A DNA stretch of 64,000 bases, taken from Triticum aestivum (taxonomy: Eukaryota > Streptophyta > Magnoliopsida > Poales > Poaceae). Both the position numbers and the translations under genes were made by a program. Shown piece after piece: positions 11,956 to 23,100 of the stretch; the stretch's first letter is position 1; every line of letters begins with the position of its first letter. Location of the stretch: contig NC_057801.1 in the NCBI RefSeq assembly GCF_018294505.1, forward strand, positions 434,846,201 through 434,910,200. Reading direction: 5' to 3'. Under the pieces are notes generated by a model. It did no database searches. It was not told where the DNA came from and saw only the letters and a list, made by a program, of their open reading frames with translations.

Positions 11956-12781
11956 ATTGGCGCCCACCGTGGGGCCCGCGCATGGTGGATTTGAGTTCTT
12001 GAAGGGCAACTTCGAAGGGCTCAAGGGATACGTGGTGGGCCGGATGATCAAAAGTCGTCGCGTCAAGATCTACATCGACGACGAAGGATGGGGCCCCGAC
12101 ACTGGCTCAATTGAGTACGGGTACCGGGTCCCCTTTGGAGGGATCCACGTCTTTATCGGCCGGATTGGTGAGCCGGGGCCTGAGCCGGACAACTGCACCG
12201 ACCTCGTCGAGACGGCTCAGCGTGCGAAACCCGCTCGAGTTCAACCCGGCAGGAAGCATGTCTTTGTGGGATGCGTCCACGGAGAAGAGTTTTCTGAAAG
12301 TCTTGAAGATGGTGCTGAGATGGTCGTCCCCTCTGACGGTGATTCGTCCACCGGTTCAACAGATTCTTTGTATCAAGTTCAAGATGGTGCGCTCGGGGGC
12401 TGTTTCGATGGCCTTAGTATTCCGGACCTCTGTGAGTCGCCAAATTGGGCAGGAGTCTTTATGGCTGGGACTCAACCCGGAGAAAATTCTACAGCAGCGG
12501 CCGCAATCACTTCCGGGTTAGGAACAGCCGGGGAAGGAGGCCCTGTGCGCCCGCCGGCTCAAGTACTGATAGACCTCATGGATAAGCTTACGACCCTGTT
12601 AACCGCCACGGTTATCCCTGCGAACAAAGATGAGCATAACGCGGAGGTAGCACGGGTAAGTGAGGAGATAGCTCAGGCCAAAGAGGCCTTAGCAGTTGAG
12701 GATACTAGGCTAGCTACGGAGCGGGCAGCTCTCGACGCCCGGGCACAGCGGTTGCGTCAGAGGCTTATCAGCTCACAATGA
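11900..12781 (+). CDS. Gypsy C ORF1, Gag N-terminal protein starting in the LTR
   Basis: The reading frame of about 293 codons starts at ATG 11900 inside the 5' LTR (MAPQLSPFTRTSD), passes through the primer-binding site without a stop and ends at 12779-12781. An in-frame extension begins at 11864, but the related copy at 42584 supports the 11900 start. The protein has a conserved block at residues 25-80 (GPAHGGFEFLKGN, YVVGRMIKSRR, YIDDEGWGPD, VPFGGIHVFIG), an acidic middle, and a charged helical tail likely to form a coiled coil (EVARVSEEIAQAKEAL). I do not recognise the N-terminal block as a named domain. The stop overlaps the next start as ATGA, which suggests coupled translation or one ancestral frame. 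Confidence 0.7.
   Translation: MAPQLSPFTRTSDVTIPRQLAPTVGPAHGGFEFLKGNFEGLKGYVVGRMIKSRRVKIYIDDEGWGPDTGSIEYGYRVPFGGIHVFIGRIGEPGPEPDNCTDLVETAQRAKPARVQPGRKHVFVGCVHGEEFSESLEDGAEMVVPSDGDSSTGSTDSLYQVQDGALGGCFDGLSIPDLCESPNWAGVFMAGTQPGENSTAAAAITSGLGTAGEGGPVRPPAQVLIDLMDKLTTLLTATVIPANKDEHNAEVARVSEEIAQAKEALAVEDTRLATERAALDARAQRLRQRLISSQ
11958..11975 (+). other. Primer-binding site, gypsy C
   Basis: TGGCGCCCACCGTGGGGC lies two bases after the LTR. Here it is also translated as part of the Gag frame. Confidence 0.75.
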
Positions 12782-14218
12782 GTTTAAACGCGTCCAATGA
12801 AGTAATGAGGAGGAGACACCAGAAGACTCAATCCCGTTTACCTCCGAATCATGATCCTAGGGTTCTTTTTGCCATACCCGGAGCCGGCCCAAGTAACCCG
12901 CCCAATGCTAATCAGTTTATGACACCCGGAGCGGGAGGACCGGCTCAGCGTTAGGAGATGCCACCTCCTCATATGAGCGTGGCACCGCCGCGTTATGTAC
13001 CAATACCAGAGGGTCATTTTTCCAACCCCATGGAGAATTTAATCGCAGCATCTGCGTGTTTGGCGGCTCTTCCAGTGGATGGCGATGACCCAACAACGGT
13101 GGAGACCCGAAGGATCAGGGAACTCGTTCAGACAGCCCTGGCTCAGCAAGAGATCTATTCTTATAATCGGGATAAAGTTCATTCAGCTCCTCCTCCTTGG
13201 ATGGCACCACCTCGTCAGAACCGGAATCAGAGTTACAACAGGCACATAGGATCTGAAGTTTTGTCACGCAACGTCCAACGCCGTAACCAACGTGGAGGCT
13301 CTAACCCGGTGCAAGATCGGGTACGTCGGGAGAAAGAGCGAGCGGCTCAGCTGGCGGCTCAACAGACGACACGTCAGGATATGCCAGAATATCCAACGAC
13401 TTCTACTGAGATGGGAATAGCCACCAGAGTCGGTGGCTTTTCTTGTTTGGTACCGGCTTTGCGCAATGTGCGCCTGCCCAAAGATTTCAAGGGACCTCAA
13501 AAGGTGCCGAATTACACGGCCGACTTACAACCTGAAGCATGGATCAAGAGTTATGAGATGGCCATGGAACTGTTGGAGGTCAGTGACGCGGCAATGGCTA
13601 AATACTTCACCATGATGTTAGATGGAATGACCCGGTCTTGGCTAAAAGGTTTACCACCTAATTGCATTGGTTCGTGGGAGAAGTTAAAGGCCCGTTTCAT
13701 CCGGAACTTCAAGGACACCTGTAAGCAATCTATGACAGTCGTGGACTTGACAAATTGTAAGCAGGGAGAAGGTGAATCTACCACCCATTGGGTATGCCGG
13801 GTCAAGGAGATAATTCATTCATCTGATAAGATGGATGCCGGCTCTGCAGCCCTTATAATGGAAAAGAATTGCAGCTTCAAGCCGCTAAGGCAGAAATTGG
13901 GGCGCCTTAAATGTGACTGCAAGGATATGGGTACGCTAATGGCGGCTCTGGTCAAATATGCCGATTCTGATAGTACTAAGGATCCCGAGTCTGACGGTGA
14001 AAAGACAGGGAAGGGAAACGGAATGACAGTAGAAAGGGCCAACAGCACAACCCGGAGAATCAAAATAGCAATAAGCGTAAAGCGGATGACGACCCGGAAC
14101 TTGTGGCTAACGTTAATACGCAAGGTAACAATCAGAGGCATAAGGGTAAGTGGCCTCGGTTCGGCGGGTTATACACCTTTCTTCATAGTCTATGGAGTCT
14201 AGGCGGCCTTGCTAAGTG
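12778..14218 (+). pseudogene. Gypsy C ORF2, Gag capsid domain
   Basis: It starts at ATG 12778 and overlaps ORF1. It carries the retrotransposon Gag (capsid) domain of Ty3-gypsy elements: QPEAWIKSYEMAMELLEV, MLDGMTRSWLKGLP, WEKLKARFIRNFKDT and LTNCKQGEGESTTHWVCR, at roughly residues 245-340. A TAG at about 12952 interrupts the N-terminal part. Near 14000 the frame slips: a neighbouring frame reads on with a basic, Asn-rich stretch (NPENQNSNKRKADDD) until about 14218. No CCHC zinc knuckle follows, so the element was cut off at the Gag C-terminus. Without nucleocapsid or pol it depends on another element. Confidence 0.85.
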
Positions 14219-15174
14219 ATATTCGGCCGTGGGATATAACCCATCTTCGGTTTTTATTATCCTTGAGCCACCGGCTCTTATGATATACATGTTTTTTGAC
14301 AATGTACATATTATATAAAGTAATAAAGCAGGACCTTCGTCCTTTTTTTCACCCTTGAAAAAGTGTATATGTCCTTTTTGTCAGGTGGCGGAAACAACCA
14401 GTAGGGACCGGATCAAATCTGAATCCGGTTTACCTTTGGTCCGGCTTATGATCATATCTGAATCTAGCCATGATCACTTGGGGGCTTCCTGTTCAAACAT
14501 AGGTCGTATCCGTACCAAAGAGAACATAGCTGTCGATACCCACTTGATCGGCATACTTGCCAAGCCTACTTGGGGGCTTCCTGATCATATTTGAATCACA
14601 GCTTAACCCCTTTAGGTCTGACGTGGATCGTATACGAATCAGCGTCATTAAACAAATCCTATGGTCACTTGGGGACTTCCTGTTCAAACATAGGTCGTAT
14701 TCGAACCAAAGAGAACATATGTGTCGATACCCACTTGATTGGCATCGCCACGCCACTGGGGGCTATATGATCATATCCGAATCTTAGCTTAACCCCTTTG
14801 GAATGGTTTACTGATCGTATCCGAATCAGAGGCCTGTAGAAGTACTTTGATTATTCTGATACCTTGTGGAAAGCATTTTAAGGTGTTTTTTGTCTTGCCG
14901 GTTTAATATTCGTCACCACGGGTTATTTAAGTACCGGGTGAACATTATATGAGCCGGGAAGATCATTCAAGGATTACAGGATAAGGCAGGCAAAATTTAA
15001 CACGCCAAGGAAGTAAGGGCCAGAAATATACAATCACAGTGACTTGCGGAAAGCGTTAAGTGATAAGAGCATGCACGAAGGCATGACAAGCATTAAGCAG
15101 TTTTCTCTACACTATTACAAGACTCCCTGAGTCTGAATTGATGAAGCATTGCTTTTGGCCAAACACCCGATGAT
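14219..15174. other. Non-coding spacer of gypsy C between gag and the antisense gene
   Basis: No frame resembles a protease, RT or integrase. It contains the tandem repeat described separately and, at its right end, the 3' flank of the antisense gene. It marks the place where pol would lie in an autonomous relative. Confidence 0.6.
14475..14856. repeat. Tandem duplication of about 191 bp in gypsy C
   Basis: The unit starting CACTTGGGG with CTTCCTGTTCAAACATAGG and GTCGATACCCACTTGAT occurs at 14475 and again at 14666. The second halves also match (AGCTTAACCCCTTT, GAATCAG). The copies differ at scattered sites and by small gaps. Confidence 0.75.
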
Positions 15175-18100
15175 TTACTCCTTCGGAGGGCTTGAGGGCT
15201 CCGGGTCATCCTTCCCCGCTTCTCCATCGGCGGTTTTGTCCTGGAAAGTTGATGAGGCCCAATCAATGCCACTCAAAGCTTCAAATTCAGCTTCAGCATC
15301 TATTAAACCGGCCGGGTCCACTTCAGGGGCAAAAGTATGCTTACGAGTTGGAGGGATCAGGCTGATTTGATCATATGGAGCGTTTGGGATTCTCCGGTTT
15401 TCACTGTCATAAGCCGGTGCATACTTGCTAATATCTGTGTCATTTCCAATAAGAGTCGCCACGGGACGAATGACTTTGACATAGGCGTTGAAATCATGGT
15501 CGTCAAAGGCAGTATCGTCCTCTTTCAGACTTGGGTATCCAAGGGCAAGGTCAGCCGGGTCTAGTTTTAGGAGCCATGCTTTAGCCCGACTCAATGCGGC
15601 TACGGCTCCGGCTCTTGAGGACGCCCGCCTTAGATCTTGGATCCGCTGAGGAAGAAAAGCGAGGCTCTTCAATACGTCTTGCAGAAGGCGGGGATGTGGA
15701 GTTGATAAAGCTACAACGGCCAAAGCGCGTTATGACCCGGTGTACAGCTGCTCCACAAGGGTGTAAACCGCCTTGAGCTTGATGAGCATGTTTTGCTTGA
15801 GGTTGGTATTCCTAGGGCCTATAAGGTCAGAAGCATAACAATAAGCCGGAGATAATCATCACAATAAATCCTTGGAAGGTTACAATGTTTAAGGTTTTTT
15901 GGAGGGACTTACCGAAGATGGCTGAGACCATTTGGGATATCTGCCGCTTTAAGTCGGACAGTTCGGTTGTTGCCTCTGCAAGAGATGCTTCTGCCATTTC
16001 GGCCCGAGTCACTAATGCAACCCTCTCATCAACCCAAGCTTGTTTCTCTGACTCAAAATATTTCTTCTGTTTTTCTTGTTCAGAGATGCTGAATTCAAAC
16101 TTGGAGTTTGCTTTTTGAGTTTCAAGCACTTGCAGCTTCAGCTGGCTCTTCAGGTCAGCAATCTCCGATTCAAATTGACTTATGGTAGCCTGTATTGGCA
16201 CGAAATTATGGTAAGGATCATCATAAGGTAACAGTCAAGTCCCAGACACTTTACAAGTAAAGATATTTGGCACTTGGGGGCTAATGTATGCTCAAAGAAT
16301 TTTTTAACTTATCTGCCAAGCTATATATACTAAAGTCTCAAGCATTTTACAAGTAAAGATACTTGACACTTGGGGACTAATGTGTCAATTCAAAGTTTCA
16401 TGCTATCACCGGGTTAAATGTATTTACTTTATATCGGACATACTACCAGTAAGTAGGTTTCTACGTCTATAGCATATTCGTTCATAAGCAATAGACTTGG
16501 GGGCTGGTATAGTAAGGTTCAGGAAAAGCTAAAGTTATACCTCAGATTTATGCTGTATTTGCTTCACCATGTCAATTTCCAGGTCACGACTATTATGTAC
16601 TTGGTTCAGATAGCCCGAGACTATATCACCAATGCTTAGGTGAGTATAATCAGTGATGTCCTATTTGGCTTTCCGATGTTGAGCAAACTCCTCCTTGGCA
16701 GTACATTGAGCAAGAACAGTAGGCTGGTCCGGCGCAACATATTGGCTTTTCAGAAACTCAACTTCCGGATCAGTCGTCTTGACCGGGCTAGGAATTTCCG
16801 GGTTATCAGAATTGTGGACAACGTCTTCTGCAGGCGGGTCAGAGGTTGACATCGGAATATCAAGAGCCGGCTCAGGCGGTGGCTGATGAGTGGAGCCGTC
16901 GGGAACGGATGAGTCAATTGCCGCTTCAGGAACCACCGGGTCTTGGGACGGCTTATTCTTCTTTGCCCTCTTGCTAGGTTTCACTTGCAGGCTGTCAATC
17001 AAAGTGGAAGGATGAGTATCAACGTACAAATATGGAAAGACTTACAGTAAGAAAGGTTACATTACCGGGAGCTGTTTTAAAAACCGGCATGTTTGATTGC
17101 ATCGACTCGTCGGAAGACGGAGAAGCACCCTGATAATTGGATTCAGATGAATTGAGAGATTGGCGAATTAGACCCGTCAAAGGAAAAGCAGAATGTAAAT
17201 CGGAGGTAACCTCAGTTCGACGCTTCCTGGTTACATCAGGTAAGCCGGAGGAGAGTTCGGCGTCTTGAGTGGCCCAAGTTTGCCTCCGGTTCTCAAGCTA
17301 TTGTTGCTTCAAAAGAAATTGAGGATCTTGGTAAGCTAGAGGATGTGAAAATCTTACTTTCCGGGTCACCCTTCGGAGTTTTTGTGTTGCCAAAGGCTCT
17401 GAGTCGGAACAGATTATAGTTACCTCTTCTTCAACTGCTTGACTGTTCCCAGTATCCTCCTGAAAGGATGGAATGTCAGCAAAATAGACACAAAGGAGTT
17501 AAGAAGATTAAAGAATTACCTCTTCATCATCCGAAGAAGTATCATCCAATTTGAACTAGTCGTAGGTGTTGGGTTTCTTTTTCTTTGAGGTTCCCGTCTT
17601 AGCAGCTTTTCTTTCAGTTTTCTTAGCTGCCCTGGCTTGTTTGGCGGCTTCATGGTCATATTTGACCTTCCAGAAATTGTCATCGACCTGTGGAGAAAGA
17701 TAAGGAATTATAAATACAAGAGGGCATAACATGTTAAAGAGTATTTTTGAAGATTGATAACTTACTGCAGGGGCCGGGTTCTTCTTGCAGAAGGGCAGTA
17801 AGTCGAAGGCATTACTGGTCACAGTACCCTCCTTCAACAGAGATTGGACTGTAGCATCTATAACATCATCTGGTAGATCATCAGGACTTTGACGCATTGG
17901 GTCATCCTTTTCGCCTGTGTAGGTGCACATTAAGCCGGAGCGGCGGCTTAATGGTAGTATCCGCCAGGTGACCCAGATTCGAACCAGATTGATACCGTTT
18001 AACCCCTTCCCTAGAAGAGCTTTGATCTTCCTGATGGTGGGGTTGAGGGGCAAGCTCTCAACATCGGATAACTTATCTGCCAACAGATGATTAGATTCGA

Positions 18101-18668
18101 GGCGCAGGGCGCCAAAGCCGGGCAGAGGCTTCTCATCAGCCGGTGATGTATCTTGACAGTAGAACCACGTCTGGTTCCAAGATTTTGGGTGACTCAGCAG
18201 CTCAGCATAAGGAAAAAGGCAATCTCTCTGTCGCTGGATTGAGATGTCGCCAAGCTCAAGACTCGGCCCGTTGGCACGTTCATTTTGCCGGTTCATGTAG
18301 AAAAGTTCCCTGAACAATAGCAGACTTGGCTCTTCTCCCAGGTACGCCTCGCAGAAGACATGAAAATTGCAAATATTTGACACAGAGTTGGGTCCGATGT
18401 CTTGAGGTCTAAGATCAAAGAAATTCAAAACCTCCCTGAAGAATTTTGAACCGGGAGGAGCAAATCCCCGGCTCATGTGATCCGTAAAAACTACTACCTC
18501 CCCGTCTTTGGGTTGAGGTATTTCCTCAAATGGGTTAGGGGCACGATAAGACATGACCTCCCTCTTTGGCAGATGGCCGGACTTCACAAACTCGGCAAGT
18601 TTGCTTTTTGTCACTATGGATGGAACCCAATTACAAGTCACAGGGGCTTTGGCCGCCTTAGGAGCCAT
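15175..18668 (-). pseudogene. Spliced antisense gene of gypsy C (PF04195-like first exon), seven exons
   Basis: On the minus strand seven exons join in one frame: 18668-17766, 17687-17520, 17459-17358, 17297-17066, 16983-16541, 16189-15913 and 15818-15175 (2769 bp, 923 codons including the end). All six introns (78, 60, 60, 82, 351, 94 bp) begin GT and end AG, and phases agree. Exon 1 (301 codons) resembles the Pfam 'putative gypsy type transposon' family PF04195: LAEFVKSGHLPKREVMSYR, DGEVVVFTDHMSRGF, PGSKFFREVLNFF, GPNSVSNICNFHVFCEAYLG. Exon 2 is Lys-rich then acidic. Exons 4 and 5 are Ser/Pro-rich and probably disordered. Exon 6 is a long coiled coil (FESEIADLKSQLKLQVLE, EQEKQKKYFESEKQAW). 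Exon 7 is helical, ending in an acidic tail (DWASSTFQDKTADGEAGK). Stops interrupt exon 2 (after KKPNTYD), exon 5 (16661-16663) and exon 7 (after LYTGS). Biochemical function is unknown; the transposase label of the Pfam family is not proof of activity. Confidence 0.8.
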
Positions 18669-19336
18669 GACGACAGTGGCCTACGACACCATAAGAAAGC
18701 TCCGGTTCAATTTTAACCCGGGAGAAATATTTAAAATTATTCAAAGTGGCGGCTTAAAGAAAGGGGCCTAATGCATAAGGGTGATTGTGCAATAAATATT
18801 AAGCCACTACAGGTGTCAAAGAGCAGTTAAATATATTCGACAGAGGTAGATTTTTACTTCCGGGTGACACAAACAGGTTTTACAAGTTGCCATTATTATT
18901 TTGGATCAAACAGCTGTTCTAAAAAGAAAATCTTCTAGACCTAGAACTAGCACAGATGAAGTTCAAGGGCTCGAACAAGGCTTCGGTGCGACAGAAAGGG
19001 ATCTACTTGCAATCAAAGTGGGTGCAAAACAACTACCGCATCAGGTTTTTGCCGTTTATAAGATCAAAATGATGGTAGTGAGCAAATCTATGAGGGGTTC
19101 CTAATGAGCAACGAAGAACACCGAAGGACTCGAAGGTCCTAATGCGGATCTGAGGAGCAATGAAGAAGAACTCACGGATGAGGAGGAACTGCGGAGGTGG
19201 CTGTCGATCTCTTGTCACGGTCAGGTCGATGCAGCGGCCTGAGTCGATGAAGAAGAGGGAGTCGATGGTGATAGCGGCCGAGCTCGAGTGGCAGAGAGGG
19301 GGAAGAAGATGACTGGGGGCAAGACCTAGGTCGCCC
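18669..19336 (-). promoter_or_regulatory. Probable 5' leader of the antisense gene
   Basis: Between the minus-strand TATA box and the ATG at 18668 lies a pyrimidine-rich leader (minus strand, for example CCCTCTTCTTCATCGACTC near 19260), as in plant 5' untranslated regions. No competing long frame is supported. Whether it contains an intron cannot be told by eye. Confidence 0.45.
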
Positions 19337-19344
19337 TATTTATA
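19337..19344 (-). promoter_or_regulatory. TATA box on the minus strand upstream of the antisense gene
   Basis: The minus strand reads TTATAAATAGGG, a near-perfect plant TATA box. It lies about 295 bp inside the 3' LTR boundary and about 670 bp upstream of the exon 1 ATG. It would let the gene be transcribed independently of the LTR and against gag. Confidence 0.55.
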
Positions 19345-19637
19345 AGAGAAGATTGACCGAGAGGGCGCGAAAAATGAGGAGATAACATTTATTATCCAGC
19401 GGCTCTGGCGCCTCGATTCTCGGGATGGTCAGTAAAGACAGAGATTCGTTGAAGGATTCGACGGAATAGAAAATGAATTAAAGAAAGGATGACGTCACAA
19501 CGGGTTAAGATGGATCCAGAAGATGACGTCATGGCGGGTTAAAGAAAACCCTCTGAATAGCCAGAAGATTGAAGGTTTATTCTTTAAAAATATTTTTTAG
19601 ATTGACATGAACAGGTTCAAACCAATCTGGGGCCTAA
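19345..19637. other. Gypsy C sequence between the antisense promoter and the 3' LTR
   Basis: No gene. It contains two near copies of a motif GATGACGTCA at about 19489 and 19523, each followed by CGGGTTAA. TGACGTCA is a consensus bZIP-type site and could act on the minus-strand promoter. The stretch ends with CTGGGGCCTAA before the LTR, the probable polypurine tract. Confidence 0.45.
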
Positions 19638-20156
19638 TGTTGGGGATATAACTATTTGTGTAAGCCGCCCAGGAGGGGCCGGGTTACGCAAAGAGACTCA
19701 TCAGAGAGAAGCCCAAGGCCAAACATGAAGATAGCGGTTCAAGATGGACTTAAGGCCCGCTGGCGACTTAAGGCCCGTTGTAGTAAACCGATGTAATAAT
19801 ATTACTTGTATCATAAGGTATACTTAACTAGTCACCGAGCCGGACATTGTTTATAAGCCGGTCGGGACTCTGTAAGCCACAGGGCGTTGACCCGTGTATA
19901 TAAGGGGATGACCCGCTGGCGTCTTAGGGCAAGAAACAACTCATCCAGAGCCAGGCATAGCATATCTCGCTCCCTGGTCATTGAAACATCAATACCAACC
20001 CAACTAGACGTAGGCCTTACCTTCACCGTAAGGGGCCGAACTAGTATAAACCCTCTCGTGTCCTTTGTCCCGTTTAACCCCTTCAAGCTTCCTAGTTGCG
20101 ATGGCTCCACAACTAAGTCCTTTCACGAGGACATCTGGTGTGACAATTCCACGACA
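19638..20156 (+). repeat. 3' LTR of gypsy C
   Basis: 519 bp, the same length as the 5' LTR, with about 18 substitutions, mostly transitions. Confidence 0.92.
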
Positions 20157-23100
20157 GGGTCTGTCATATTCAGAGCCGTATGTATTTTGCAAATATTCTA
20201 TGTCCACAATGCTCTGCACGGAGCTACTCTAGCTGATTGCTCCCACTTTCAATATGTATCCAGATTGAGACTTAGAGTCATCTAGATTGGTGTAAAATCT
20301 TGCATCGTTGTAACCTTTTATGACGGGCTCTTTTATCACCTCCATAATCGAGAAACATCTCCTTATTTCTCTAAGGATAATTTGGACCAATGTCCAGTGA
20401 TCTACTTCAAGATCACTATTGTACTCCCTTGCCAAATTCAGAGCAAGGTATACAATAGGTCTGGTACATAGCATACTTTATAGAAACTATGACTGAGGCA
20501 TAGGGAATGACTTTCATTCTCTTTTCTATTTTCTGCCGTGGTCGGGATTTGAGTCTTACTCAATTTCACACCTTTGCAACACAGGCAAGAACTCTTTCTT
20601 TGACTGTTCCATTTTGAACTATTTCAAAATCTTGACAAGGTATGTACTTATTGAAAAACTTATCAAGCGTCTTGATCTATCTCAATAGATCTTGATGCTC
20701 AATATGTAAGTAGCTTTACTGAGGTCTTTTTTTAAGAACTCCTTTCAAATACTCCTTTATGCTTTCCAGAAAAATTCTACATCATTTTTGATCAACAATA
20801 TGTTACTCACATATATTTATCAGAAAGGCGGTAGTGCTCCCACTCACTTTATTGTAAATACAGGCTTCACCGTAAGTCTGTATAGATCTATATGCTTTGA
20901 TCAACTTATCAAAGCGTATATTCCAACTCTGAGATGCTTGCACCAGTCCATAGATGGATCGCTGGAGCTTGCACATTTTGTTAGCACCGTTAGGATTGAC
21001 AAAACTTTCTGGTTGCATCATATACAACTCTTCTTTAAGAAAACCATTAATGAATGCAGTTTTTATATCCATTTGCCAGATTTCATAAAATGTGGCAATT
21101 GCTAACATGATTCGGACAGACTTAAGCATCGCTACAGTTGAGAAAATCTCATTGTAGTCAACACCTTGAACTTGTCTAAAAACCTTTCACAACAAGTCGA
21201 TCTTTGTAGATTGTAACACTATTATCAGTGTCCGTCTTCCTCTTGAAGATCCATTTATTTTCTATTGCTTGCCGATCATCGGGCAACTCCACCAAAGTCC
21301 ACACTTTGTTCTCATACATGGATCCCATCTCAGATTTCATGGCCTCAAGCCATTTCGCGGAATCTGGGCTCATCATCACTTCCTCATAGTTCATAGGTTC
21401 ATCATGGTCTAGTAACATGACTTCCAGAACATGATTACCGTACCACCCTGGTGCGGATCTTTACTCTGGAAGACCTACGAGGTTTGGTAGCAACTTGATT
21501 TGAAGTTTCATGATCATCATCATTAGCTTCCTAACTAATTGGTGTAGGAATCACTGGAACTGAATTCTGTGATGAACTACTTTCCAATAAGGGAGAAGGT
21601 ACAATTACCTCGTCAAGTTCTACTTTCCTCCCACTCACTTCTTTCGAGAGAAACTTCTTCTCTAGAAAGGATCCATCTTAGCAAAAAAGATTTTGCCTTC
21701 GGATCTGTGATAGAAGGTGTACCCAATAGTTTCCTATGGGTATTCTATGAAGACGCACTTCTCCGATTTGGGTTCGAGCTTATCAGGTTGAAACTTTTTC
21801 ACATAAGCATCGCAGCCCCAAACTTTAAGAAACGACAGCTTAGGTTTATTGCTAAACCATAGTTCACACAGTGTTGTCTCAATGGATTTAGATGGTGCCC
21901 TATTTAACGTGAATGCAGATGTCTCTAATGCATAATCCCAAAATGATAGTGGTAAATCGGTAAGAGACATCGTAGATTGCACCATATCCAATAAAGTGCG
22001 GTTACGATGTTTGGACACACCGTTACACTGTGGTGTTCCAGGTGGCATGAGTTTGTGAAACTATTCCACATTATTTTAACCGAAGGCCAAACTCGTAACT
22101 CAAATATTCATCTCCACGATCAGATCGCAGAAACTTTATTTACTTGTTACGATGATTTTACACTTCACTCTGAAATTCTTTGAACCTTTCAACTATTTCA
22201 GACTTATGTTTCATCAAGTAGATATACTCATATCTACTCAAATCATCTTGTGAGGGTCAGAAAATAATGATACCCGCCATGAGCATTAACACTCATTGGA
22301 CGGCATACATCGGTATGTATTATTTCCAACAAGTCAGTAGCTCGTTCCATTGTTCCGGAGAACGGAGTTTTAGTCATCTTGCCCAAAAGGCACGGTTCGC
22401 AAGCATCAAATGATTCATAACCAAGAGATTCCAAAAATCCGTCTTTATGGAGTTTCTTCATGCGCTTTACACCGATATGACCTAAACGGCAGTGCCACAA
22501 ATAAGTTGCACTCTCATTATTAACTTTGCATCTTTTGGCATCAATATTATGAATATGTGTATCACTACGATCGAGATCCAACAAACTATTTTCATTGGGT
22601 GTATGACCTATCAAAGGTTTTATTCATTTAAACAGAATAACAATTATTCTCTGATTTTAAATGGATAACCGTATTGTAATAAACATGATCAAATCATATT
22701 CATGCTCAACGCAAACGCCAAATAACATTTATTTAGGTTTAACACTAATCCCAAAAGTATAGGGAGTGTGCGATGATGATCATATTAATCTTGGAACCAC
22801 TTCCAACACTCATCGTCACTTCCCCTTCAACTAGTCTCTGTTCATTCTGTAACTCATGTTTCGAGTTACTAATATTTAGCAACCGAGCAAGTATCAAATA
22901 CTCAGGGGCTACTATAAACACTAGTAAAGTACACATCAATAACATGTATATCAAATATACCCTTGTTCACTTTGCCATCCTTCTTATCCACCAAATATTC
23001 AGGGCATTTCCGCTTCTAGTGACCATTTCCTTTGTAGTATAATCACTTAGTTTCAGGCTTTGGTCCAGCTTTGGGCTTCTTCGCGGGACTGAAAACTTGC

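Larger units (their letters stand above)
11437..20156 (+). mobile_element. Gypsy C: non-autonomous LTR element with gag and an antisense gene, no pol
   Basis: It starts TGTTGGGGATATAAC at 11437 and ends TTCCACGACA at 20156, flanked by GGGTC (11432-11436 and 20157-20161). The two LTRs are each exactly 519 bp and differ by about 18 substitutions by eye (about 3.5 percent). On the + strand there is only a two-frame Gag region; protease, RT, RNase H and integrase are absent. The space normally holding pol and beyond carries tandem repeats and a seven-exon gene on the opposite strand. It interrupts copia B within its RNase H codons. Ty3-gypsy assignment rests on the retrotransposon Gag domain. Confidence 0.88.
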
